DNA of 7,961 nt from Clostridia bacterium (GTDB lineage: Bacteria > Bacillota > Clostridia > Oscillospirales > Acutalibacteraceae). The notes below the pieces were generated by a model. That model was not told where the DNA came from and searched no databases. It saw nothing but the letters and a program-made list of their open reading frames with translations. Shown here piece after piece: positions 1-6,240 of the stretch (within the stretch, counting starts at the first letter, position 1; every line of letters starts with the position of its first letter). The DNA lies in the NCBI GenBank assembly GCA_017552845.1, contig JAFZOE010000307.1, positions 1-7,961 of the forward strand, given 5' to 3'. Both the position numbers and the translations under genes were made by a program.

Positions 1-1302
1 GGCCAGGTCACCGCGACCTATCTCACTCTTTTCGGCCATAAGCAAGATGTGAAAAACGCCTGTATCACCGTTCCCGCCGCGGGCGGAGCCGGCATGGCCT
101 ATGATATTCTCACCCAGCAGGTGAAGTTTGACGAGAATAATCTTGTCAGATTCATAGAGCACGGCACCATGGCCGAGGATGATTATCACTGGCTTGTTGA
201 GGCCACAAAACTCGGCTTCCTCGATGATGTTCTCAACGCGCTTGTTCCCTATCTCTGCGAGGTTGCGGGTCACTGGGGCAGCATCTGGGATTTCTGCCCG
301 ACCGAAGCCTATGAGCAGATGAAGGCGAGATGGCTCGACCCGGTAAAGAATGCCGAAATTATCCGCAAGAGCGATTATATGCATTATGAGGTCATGCCGA
401 AATTCTATACCGAGCTCACGAGATGCAACGAAGAATACGGTATGAATGTTTCAATAATAGCGGGCACGGATATCAATATGACATCCGGTTGGCAGGCTCA
501 GGGGGACGGCATAATTCCGACAAAATCCTCGACCGGCGCGAAATGCACCGATGTCGGCGAGAGATTCCCCGATGGCTATGTCCAGAAGAATCCCTGCGAC
601 GGTCACTATAAACTTTCGCCCGAAATGACCATAGATGCCTCAACCGGCTATATGCCCGATAATACCTGGTATGTTTCAGGGCTCTTCCACGGAATGACCT
701 ACTGGGATTCCTATACCAGAGAACTGCTCCTGACACTTACTCTGACCGATAAGATAAAGGATGTCTATTCGGATGAGAGATTCCCGCAGTTCCATGCCTC
801 GTCCAATCCTTCAAACGCCGTTTGGGCGGCCTTTGACAAGAGCGTCGAGGGCTACTTATCAGGCGAGGATACCTGCATTATTCTTAAAAATATCTCCTGG
901 CAGGACAGACCGTTGCTGATAAAGAGCGTGGTCTGCGACTGCGATGATATTTATTTCACTGTAAAGCCCTTTACGCAGTTAAAGGCGGGCGAAACCATTG
1001 AGATTCCGATAAAAGGCACAGTGCCGGCAAAATCAAACTGCCGCGTCAATATCACCGTTAGCTACACCTCGCCCGATTCCGTCACTCCTCTGGGCGAGAG
1101 AACACAGGCGTTCACGCTTCTCAACGGCGAAATCCCCGCTACTGACGGCGAAATCATTAAAGACGAAATCAAAACTCCGTTTGATAATTCAATATTCGGC
1201 TTTATGTCGGGTATTCTCAAGACCCTCAGGGTTTATAATCTCGTGAGTATGTTATATACGGCGGTTTACGGTATATTCAATTCTTTGATCAAGGGGTGGT
1301 AA
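1..1302 (+). CDS. Alpha/beta-hydrolase, lipase-like (LCAT/PGAP1-like fold), 5'-truncated
   Basis: The reading frame is open from base 1, so the gene begins outside the window; the GTG at 49 is internal, not a believable start. The visible part is 433 residues. Its first residues (GQVTATYLTLFG) look like the helix that directly follows a GHSxGG nucleophile elbow, so the catalytic Ser probably lies just upstream (inference). GDGIIP (Asp codon 505-507) and LFHGM (His codon 688-690) fit the acid and histidine of a lipase triad; GDG is typical of LCAT- and PGAP1-like hydrolases. After about visible residue 290 comes a probable beta-sandwich (alternating hydrophobic strands, LKAGETIEIPI), then a hydrophobic/aromatic C-terminal tail of about 35 residues ending in KGW. 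Substrate is unknown: a lipid ester is likely, but a peptide or polyester substrate cannot be excluded. The gene ends one base before galT, suggesting co-transcription. An N-terminal signal peptide cannot be assessed. Confidence 0.72.
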   Translation, partial: GQVTATYLTLFGHKQDVKNACITVPAAGGAGMAYDILTQQVKFDENNLVRFIEHGTMAEDDYHWLVEATKLGFLDDVLNALVPYLCEVAGHWGSIWDFCPTEAYEQMKARWLDPVKNAEIIRKSDYMHYEVMPKFYTELTRCNEEYGMNVSIIAGTDINMTSGWQAQGDGIIPTKSSTGAKCTDVGERFPDGYVQKNPCDGHYKLSPEMTIDASTGYMPDNTWYVSGLFHGMTYWDSYTRELLLTLTLTDKIKDVYSDERFPQFHASSNPSNAVWAAFDKSVEGYLSGEDTCIILKNISWQDRPLLIKSVVCDCDDIYFTVKPFTQLKAGETIEIPIKGTVPAKSNCRVNITVSYTSPDSVTPLGERTQAFTLLNGEIPATDGEIIKDEIKTPFDNSIFGFMSGILKTLRVYNLVSMLYTAVYGIFNSLIKGW

Positions 1303-1303
1303 T

Positions 1304-2788
1304 ATGACAGTGAATCAGGCTTTGACGGCGCTTGTCAATTACGCGGAAAAAGAAGGACTTATTGAAAAAGAGGACAGAATCTATGCGCTGAATTCCGTGC
1401 TCGGAGCGCTCTCGCTCGACAGCTTTGAGCCCGAGGAATGCGGCAAGCCTGCTCTCGAAGAAATTCTCGCCTGCCTGCTCGATGACGCCTGCGAGAGGGG
1501 AATCTGTGAGGATTCCGTCGTTTTCAGGGATCTGATCGATACAAAGATTATGGGCGCTCTGACTCCGCGCCCCTCTTATGTGATTGAAAAATTCAGAGAG
1601 GCTTATGCCGAAAGCCCCGAAAAGGCGACGGATTTCTATTATAATTTCAGCCGTAAGACCGATTATATCAGGGAATACCGCATTAAAAACGATATGAAAT
1701 GGGTTACCCCGACCGAATACGGCGATATAGATGTCACGATAAATCTCTCAAAGCCCGAGAAAGACCCGAAGGCGATTGCCGCCGCGGGTAAGGCGAAGCA
1801 GAGCGGATATCCCAAATGCCAGCTCTGTATCGAAAACGAGGGATATTACGGCAGGGTCAATCATCCCGCCAGAGAGAATCACCGCATAATCCCCGTCACG
1901 ATAAACAGTGAAAACTGGTTTATGCAGTATTCCCCCTATGTTTACTATAATGAGCACTGTATCGTGCTCAACAGCGCCCATGTGCCGATGAAAATCGACC
2001 GCGGAGCATTTAACAAACTCTTTGACTTTGTTAAATTCCTGCCTCATTATTTCGTCGGCTCAAACGCGGATTTATCGATAGTCGGCGGCTCGATTCTCTC
2101 ACACGAGCATTTTCAGGGAGGCAACTACACCTTCGCCATGGCAAAGGCTCCCATAGAGAAAAGCGTTGAGTTTGAGGGCTATTCCGATATAGAGGCGGGT
2201 ATAGTCAAGTGGCCGATGTCGGTCATCCGCCTCAGAGGCGATGATACCCTGAGAATTACGGAGCTCGCCGAAAAGATTCTGAATAAATGGCGCTCATACA
2301 CCGATGAGGAGGCGTTCATCTTTGCCGAAACAGACGGTGTGCCGCATAATACCATAACTCCGATAGCAAGATTCGCGGGCGGAAAATATGAGCTCGACCT
2401 CGTTCTGCGCAATAATATCCAGACTGAGGAATATCCCGACGGTTATTATCATCCCCATCCCGAATATCACCATATCAAGAAGGAGAATATCGGGCTTATC
2501 GAGGTTATGGGTCTCGCCGTTCTGCCCTCCCGCTTAAAGTCAGAGATGGCTCAGCTCAGAGAGGCAATGCTCGCAGGCAGGGATATTTCCGCCGATGAAA
2601 CCCTCGCGAAACACGCGGAATGGGCGGAGATGATAAAAGCGAAATACGATATAAACGCGGATAACATAACCGATATTCTTAAAAAAGAAATCGGCATTGT
2701 ATTCTCTGCAATTCTTGAGCAGTGCGGAGTCTTTTCAAGGGACGAAGCAGGCAGAGCGCAGTTTATAAAATTCATTGAAAGTGTCTGA
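1304..2788 (+). CDS. galT: UDP-glucose--hexose-1-phosphate uridylyltransferase, class II (GalT)
   Basis: GalT swaps UMP between UDP-glucose and galactose-1-phosphate, giving UDP-galactose and glucose-1-phosphate in the Leloir pathway, in the cytoplasm. The 494-residue length matches the Firmicutes class II form (about 490-500), which is longer than the roughly 350-residue E. coli type. Diagnostic stretches are KCQLCIENEGYYGR (residues 171-184), the histidine site SILSHEHFQGG (263-273, with His267 and His269 flanking Glu268), the ETDGVPHNTITPIAR segment (342-356), and a His-rich YYHPHPEYHH block (381-390). The start ATG follows AAGGGGTGG (1291-1299), a good ribosome binding site embedded in the last codons of the upstream gene, so translation is probably coupled. 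No galK, galE or lacto-N-biose phosphorylase gene is adjacent, so the sugar source is not defined here. The acceptor could also be another hexose-1-phosphate. Confidence 0.95.
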   Translation: MTVNQALTALVNYAEKEGLIEKEDRIYALNSVLGALSLDSFEPEECGKPALEEILACLLDDACERGICEDSVVFRDLIDTKIMGALTPRPSYVIEKFREAYAESPEKATDFYYNFSRKTDYIREYRIKNDMKWVTPTEYGDIDVTINLSKPEKDPKAIAAAGKAKQSGYPKCQLCIENEGYYGRVNHPARENHRIIPVTINSENWFMQYSPYVYYNEHCIVLNSAHVPMKIDRGAFNKLFDFVKFLPHYFVGSNADLSIVGGSILSHEHFQGGNYTFAMAKAPIEKSVEFEGYSDIEAGIVKWPMSVIRLRGDDTLRITELAEKILNKWRSYTDEEAFIFAETDGVPHNTITPIARFAGGKYELDLVLRNNIQTEEYPDGYYHPHPEYHHIKKENIGLIEVMGLAVLPSRLKSEMAQLREAMLAGRDISADETLAKHAEWAEMIKAKYDINADNITDILKKEIGIVFSAILEQCGVFSRDEAGRAQFIKFIESV

Positions 2789-2792
2789 AAAT

Positions 2793-3665
2793 ATGCAGTA
2801 TGTAATCATTGACCTCGAATGGAATAACGCCTATTCCAAGAAGACAGCGGGATTCATAAATGAAATAATCGAAATCGGAGCCGTCAAAATCGATGAGAAT
2901 TTTGATACGGTCGATACCTTTTCCTGCATTGTCCGCTCCCAGATAGGCAGGAAGCTGCGCGGCTCGGTCAAGAAACTCACCAATCTCACTAATGACGATA
3001 TTTCAACCGGTGTCCCGTTCAGGAAGGCATTCTCGCTTTTCCGTGACTGGCTGAGCGAGCAGGAGACGGTCATTATGAGCTGGGGAGACAGCGATATAAG
3101 GGCCCTGCTCGAAAACTATGAATATTTCTGCGGAATCAAGACGATTCCGTTCCTGCGTTATTACTGTGATCTGCAGAGGTATTTCCAGCGCATAAAGAAA
3201 CGCCGCCCCGACCAGCAGGCAGGACTTATCACCGCCGCTCAGGAGGTCGGTATCGATCCAGAGGGCTATACCCATCACAGGGCGCTCGGCGATTCCCTTC
3301 TGACTGCCGACATTTTTGAAATCATCTATGACGAGGCGAATTTCAAAAAAGAGGTCAGGGTCTGTGATGATGAATTCTATGACCGTCTGCTTTTCAAGGC
3401 GAAGATTCTCAAGAATATTGATAATCCGCTGATAGATAAAAAGCGTCTCGAGCATTACTGCGATTCCTGCGGCACTCAGTGCGAGCTGGTCGAACCCTGG
3501 AAATTCTCCTGCAACTTCTTCAGAGCGAATTTCTATTGCAAAAACTGCGACACGACCTATGCCGTCAAGGTGCGCTTCAAAAAACTCTATGACAGCGTTG
3601 ACTTCAAAAAGATAGTTACTGTAGTCAATAATGAACCCGAGGACGAGGAGGATGAAGAGGAATGA
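2793..3665 (+). CDS. DEDDh 3'-5' exonuclease with C-terminal zinc ribbon and acidic tail
   Basis: The 290-residue protein starts with an exonuclease fold of the DnaQ/ERI-1-like (RNase T-type) group: Exo I is DLEWN (Asp7, Glu9), Exo II lies in SWGDSDIRALLENY (probably Asp101), and Exo III is HHRALGDS (His162, Asp167). All four acidic metal ligands and the general-base histidine are present, so it should be active on RNA or DNA 3' ends. Residues 223-252 carry CxxC (Cys223, Cys226) and a second CxxC (Cys249, Cys252), a likely zinc ribbon for nucleic-acid binding, with extra cysteines at 230 and 240. The last ten residues are almost all Glu/Asp. ATG at 2793 is preferred, four bases after the galT stop, because MQYVIIDLEW starts right at the first strand as family members do. 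In-frame TTG 2775 and GTG 2781 lie inside galT and lack a better ribosome site. The site for 2793 is weak (GAAAG, 2777-2781), so coupling to galT is likely. The substrate is unknown. Confidence 0.85.
   Translation: MQYVIIDLEWNNAYSKKTAGFINEIIEIGAVKIDENFDTVDTFSCIVRSQIGRKLRGSVKKLTNLTNDDISTGVPFRKAFSLFRDWLSEQETVIMSWGDSDIRALLENYEYFCGIKTIPFLRYYCDLQRYFQRIKKRRPDQQAGLITAAQEVGIDPEGYTHHRALGDSLLTADIFEIIYDEANFKKEVRVCDDEFYDRLLFKAKILKNIDNPLIDKKRLEHYCDSCGTQCELVEPWKFSCNFFRANFYCKNCDTTYAVKVRFKKLYDSVDFKKIVTVVNNEPEDEEDEEE
3645..3651 (+). promoter_or_regulatory. Ribosome binding site of rfbB, inside the exonuclease acidic tail
   Basis: GAGGAGG lies 10 bases before the rfbB ATG (3662). It is read in the exonuclease frame as part of the GAG/GAT/GAA codons of the Glu/Asp tail, so the same bases encode the tail and recruit ribosomes for the next gene. 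A second purine run (AAGAGG, 3655-3660) is too close to the ATG to act as the main site. Confidence 0.7.
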
Positions 3666-4687
3666 AAATCCTTATTACCGGCGGCGCGGGATTCATAGGC
3701 ACCGGTTTTGTCAATTATATGCTCGCCGCTTATCCCGATTATGAATATGTCTGCCTCGATTCCCTGACTTACGCGGGCAACCTCAGAAATCTCTCGTCTG
3801 CCCTGACTCATAAGAATTTCAGATTCGTAAAGGGCAGTATTTCCGACAGAGCGCTCGTCGATGCCCTTTTTGAAAAGGAAGAATTCGATATTGTCGTCAA
3901 TTTTGCGGCGGAGAGCCACGTTGATCGCTCGATAGCGAATCCTTTTGTATTCCTTGAAACAAACATTATGGGCACCGCCGCCCTGCTTGACGCTTCAAAG
4001 AAATACGGCGTGAAGCGTTTTCATCAGGTCTCGACCGATGAGGTTTACGGCGATCTGCCGCTTGACAGGCCCGATTTATTCTTCACAGAGGAAACACCGC
4101 TCCACACTTCGAGCCCATATTCATCATCAAAGGCTTCGGCGGACCTGCTGACTCTAGCTTATTTCAGGACCTACGGTCTGCCGGTGACAATATCCAGATG
4201 CTCCAATAACTACGGCGCTTATCAGTTCCCCGAGAAGTTGATTCCCCTTATGATTCAGAAAGCCCTCGCCGATGAGCCCCTGCCCGTTTACGGCAACGGA
4301 CTCAATGTGCGCGACTGGCTCTATGTGGAGGATCACTGCCGCGCGATTGATATGATAATTCATTCGGGCACCGAGGGCGAGGTCTATAATATAGGTGGCC
4401 ACAATGAGAAGAGAAATATAGACGTTGTTAAGATTATTCTTTCAATGCTCGGTAAGAGCGAAGATCTGATTACTTATGTTACCGACAGAGCAGGGCACGA
4501 CCGCCGCTATGCCATCGACCCTTCCAAGATTCATTCCGAGCTCGGCTGGCTGCCCGAAACGAAATTCGAAGACGGTATAGAATACACCGTGAAATGGTAT
4601 CTTGACAATAAAGAATGGATGGATGACATACAATCAGGCGCTTATGCGCAGTTTAACGAAACAGAAGGAAAAAGGTTTACTCTTTAA
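3662..4687 (+). CDS. rfbB: dTDP-glucose 4,6-dehydratase (RmlB/RfbB)
   Basis: This extended short-chain dehydrogenase/reductase converts dTDP-glucose to dTDP-4-keto-6-deoxyglucose, the second step towards dTDP-L-rhamnose and other deoxysugars, in the cytoplasm with bound NAD. The 341-residue protein is full length for the family. It shows the NAD-binding GGAGFIG (residues 7-13), AAESHVDRS (82-90), the catalytic STDEVYG with Thr125-Asp126-Glu127, and the Tyr153-x3-Lys157 pair in YSSSK. NVRDWLYVEDHCRAI (215-229) and GHDRRYAID (278-286) are RmlB signatures that separate it from UDP-glucose 4-epimerase. Its ATG overlaps the exonuclease stop in an ATGA (3662-3665), so translation is probably coupled. 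rmlA, rmlC and rmlD are not in the window. The end product (rhamnose or another deoxysugar) therefore cannot be read from here. Confidence 0.95.
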   Translation: MKILITGGAGFIGTGFVNYMLAAYPDYEYVCLDSLTYAGNLRNLSSALTHKNFRFVKGSISDRALVDALFEKEEFDIVVNFAAESHVDRSIANPFVFLETNIMGTAALLDASKKYGVKRFHQVSTDEVYGDLPLDRPDLFFTEETPLHTSSPYSSSKASADLLTLAYFRTYGLPVTISRCSNNYGAYQFPEKLIPLMIQKALADEPLPVYGNGLNVRDWLYVEDHCRAIDMIIHSGTEGEVYNIGGHNEKRNIDVVKIILSMLGKSEDLITYVTDRAGHDRRYAIDPSKIHSELGWLPETKFEDGIEYTVKWYLDNKEWMDDIQSGAYAQFNETEGKRFTL

Positions 4688-5367
4688 TGGAAAACGGCAA
4701 ATACAAATATGAGATTCACTGCCATACCGATGAGACGAGCCGGTGCGGAAAAGTGCCGGCTGATGAGCTTATCGAAATCTATAAATCAAAGGGCTATGAC
4801 GGCGTTGTCATAACCGATCACTATTCCCAGATGACCTTCAGGGAATTCAAGATTTTCAAATCGAGATATATGGCCGAGAAATTCCTGCGCGGATACCGCA
4901 AGGCAAAGGCGGCGGCGGGGGATGACTTCACCGTTTTGCTCGGCATGGAGCTTCGAGGCTGGAATTCGGCGATAGACTATCTCGTTTACGGCGTGACCGA
5001 GGAATTCATAGAAAACAGCGGCAACCTGCTTTTCAAGTATGCCCGCAGATTCTATAAAATCGCGAAGGCAAACGGCTTTCTCGTCATCGCTCCGCACCCT
5101 TACCGCATGAATCCGTTTATGCCCGCTCTGAAATGCATCGACGGTTGCGAGATTTATAACAGCAAGGAGAGCACGGAAAACAACGCAAACGCAGTAAGAT
5201 GGGCGGAAAAGCATAAGCTCGGTATCCGCACCTCAGGCACGGATTTTCACCGCAGAACTCACGAAAGATTCTCGGGCATACTGACTGACGAAAAAATCTC
5301 GTCAAATGACGATCTTATCAGAATTCTCAAAAGCGGAAACTTTGAAACAATAATTAATGAGGGCTGA
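4687..5367 (+). CDS. PHP-domain metal-dependent phosphoesterase
   Basis: The 226-residue protein is a single PHP (polymerase and histidinol phosphatase) domain with nothing else attached. The expected metal ligands are all visible: HCH (His11, His13), TDH (Asp44, His45), Glu88 in GMELRG, His137 in APHPYR, and Asp186/His188 in TDFH. This pattern supports a trinuclear metal site and phosphoester hydrolysis. Known stand-alone PHP proteins act on histidinol phosphate, nucleoside phosphates, 3',5'-bisphosphonucleotides or phosphotyrosine, and the sequence alone does not choose among them. Helical segments carry Lys/Arg-rich stretches (residues 56-75). The ATG shares one base with the rfbB stop (TAATG at 4685-4689), and AAAGG (4671-4675) lies 11 bases upstream, so coupled translation is likely. 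Histidinol phosphatase is possible, but no his gene is nearby. Confidence 0.85.
   Translation: MENGKYKYEIHCHTDETSRCGKVPADELIEIYKSKGYDGVVITDHYSQMTFREFKIFKSRYMAEKFLRGYRKAKAAAGDDFTVLLGMELRGWNSAIDYLVYGVTEEFIENSGNLLFKYARRFYKIAKANGFLVIAPHPYRMNPFMPALKCIDGCEIYNSKESTENNANAVRWAEKHKLGIRTSGTDFHRRTHERFSGILTDEKISSNDDLIRILKSGNFETIINEG
5359..5363 (+). promoter_or_regulatory. Ribosome binding site deciding the start at 5369
   Basis: GAGGG sits 5 bases before ATG 5369 and overlaps the last codons of the PHP gene. The alternative in-frame ATG at 5357 overlaps this site and has only an AT-rich stretch upstream without a Shine-Dalgarno match, so 5369 is the better start. Confidence 0.65.
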
Positions 5368-5368
5368 A

Positions 5369-5704
5369 ATGAAAACTCAACAATGGACAATTTATGTCGG
5401 TCTCAATGATTCAGATACGCATGAGCAGAAGCTGCTGACCGAAAAATATGTCTCCCTTCTGAAAAAGGTCTGCTACAACTATCAGGTGGCCTTTTCCGTC
5501 AGCTTTATAAACGGCGGCTACTTCCACGCGGACGGCTCCTATGTGGAAGAGAATACGCTCGCTCTGATGCTCATGGATGTCGAAGAGAGCAAGGTTGACG
5601 ATATAGCATCCGATTTGTGCGCTTTTTTTAATCAGGAATCCGTTATGGTGACAAAAACGCCGGCGCAGATTAAATTCATCAGTGATAGCTTAAAGGAGCA
5701 GTAA
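5369..5704 (+). CDS. Small uncharacterised protein (111 aa), loosely DUF3574-like
   Basis: I do not recognise this protein with certainty. It is 111 residues, has no signal peptide or membrane segment, and reads as a compact alpha/beta domain: strand WTIYVGLND (residues 6-14), helix around 19-36, strand FSVSFINGGYF (42-52), the turn HADGSYVEE (53-61), strand TLALMLMD (63-70), helix 72-87, and strand QESVMVTK (89-96). The order of a YVG strand, a DG turn followed by Glu, and a terminal QESV strand is reminiscent of DUF3574, but this is resemblance by eye only. The start is chosen by the GAGGG site. It begins one base after the PHP stop and ends two bases before the next gene, so it is very likely co-translated with its neighbours. 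Cytoplasmic location is inferred from the lack of export signals. Confidence 0.75.
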   Translation: MKTQQWTIYVGLNDSDTHEQKLLTEKYVSLLKKVCYNYQVAFSVSFINGGYFHADGSYVEENTLALMLMDVEESKVDDIASDLCAFFNQESVMVTKTPAQIKFISDSLKEQ

Positions 5705-5706
5705 AG

Positions 5707-6216
5707 ATGGCAGCAAGAGCGTCAGGCTCGTGGAGCGCGGTGAGAAAGTATCTCGAAGAGGAAATGCTTTCTCCTGCTCTCAAAGGCAGGGTGAGATATA
5801 ACCGCACCACATATCCGAACATGGACGGATGCGGTCTGTTCGAAATATATATTGATAAAAAACTATTTAAGCAGTTTTCCTGGGAGACGGTTAATTCGTA
5901 TTTTATAAAGAAGAATCTAAAAGAAAACAATAATCCGAAAGGCCGTCTTGAATACTGGGAAGGTTTTCACAGCCTGCTCGCGGAAATACCGGTGACAGAG
6001 CGCGATGAATACACCGATGAAGAATTCGCCGATGCGCTTGGGAAATACCGCAATCAGCCGATAAGTGCCAGCCTTGGGAGCGAAAACCCGTTAATTGCAA
6101 TGTTTGCCCTGCTCGACAGAAGGAGCGGCAAGCGGTCTTTGCAGTTATTTGAAGAAAGGCTCGCCGGCTTTCCGGACTGGTTGAGTGAAATATACCGTTT
6201 AAGAATGAGCAGTTGA
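5707..6216 (+). CDS. Uncharacterised protein, probable SF0329 family
   Basis: The 169-residue soluble protein has no known catalytic motif. The N-terminal block SWSAVRKYLEEEMLSPALKG (residues 8-27), with an RVRYNRTTYP-type strand and IYIDKK (47-52) after it, resembles proteins named SF0329 family. The C-terminal NPLIAMFALLDRRSGKRSLQ stretch (127-146) also fits that group. This match is from memory and not verified; the family has no established function that I know of. AAAGGAG (5692-5698), 8 bases before the ATG, supports this start. The gene follows the 111-residue protein after two bases, which suggests the two are made together. The middle of the gene (about 5850-5940) is richer in A/T and uses CTA and AGA-type codons more than its neighbours. 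That is a mild sign of different constraint or origin, not proof of transfer. Confidence 0.78.
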   Translation: MAARASGSWSAVRKYLEEEMLSPALKGRVRYNRTTYPNMDGCGLFEIYIDKKLFKQFSWETVNSYFIKKNLKENNNPKGRLEYWEGFHSLLAEIPVTERDEYTDEEFADALGKYRNQPISASLGSENPLIAMFALLDRRSGKRSLQLFEERLAGFPDWLSEIYRLRMSS

Positions 6217-6240
6217 ATTAAAATGAATTGAGGAATTTAT

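Noticed and set aside
49..51. GTG codon at 49 as start of the alpha/beta-hydrolase
   Set aside because: The frame is open to base 1 and the residues before 49 fit the helix after a nucleophile elbow; a start here would remove the catalytic half.
3003..3455. 150-codon open frame on the - strand opposite the exonuclease
   Set aside because: It has no recognisable protein motif and lies wholly opposite a well-supported exonuclease gene; it is a codon-bias shadow.
4602..4634. Promoter-like TTGACA (4602-4607) followed by TACAAT (4629-4634) near the end of rfbB
   Set aside because: The spacer is 21 bases, too long for a sigma-A promoter (about 17), and the match lies inside coding sequence with no supporting gap.
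4786..5214. 142-codon open frame on the - strand opposite the PHP gene
   Set aside because: Antisense to a gene with intact metal-ligand motifs; the translation shows no family pattern.
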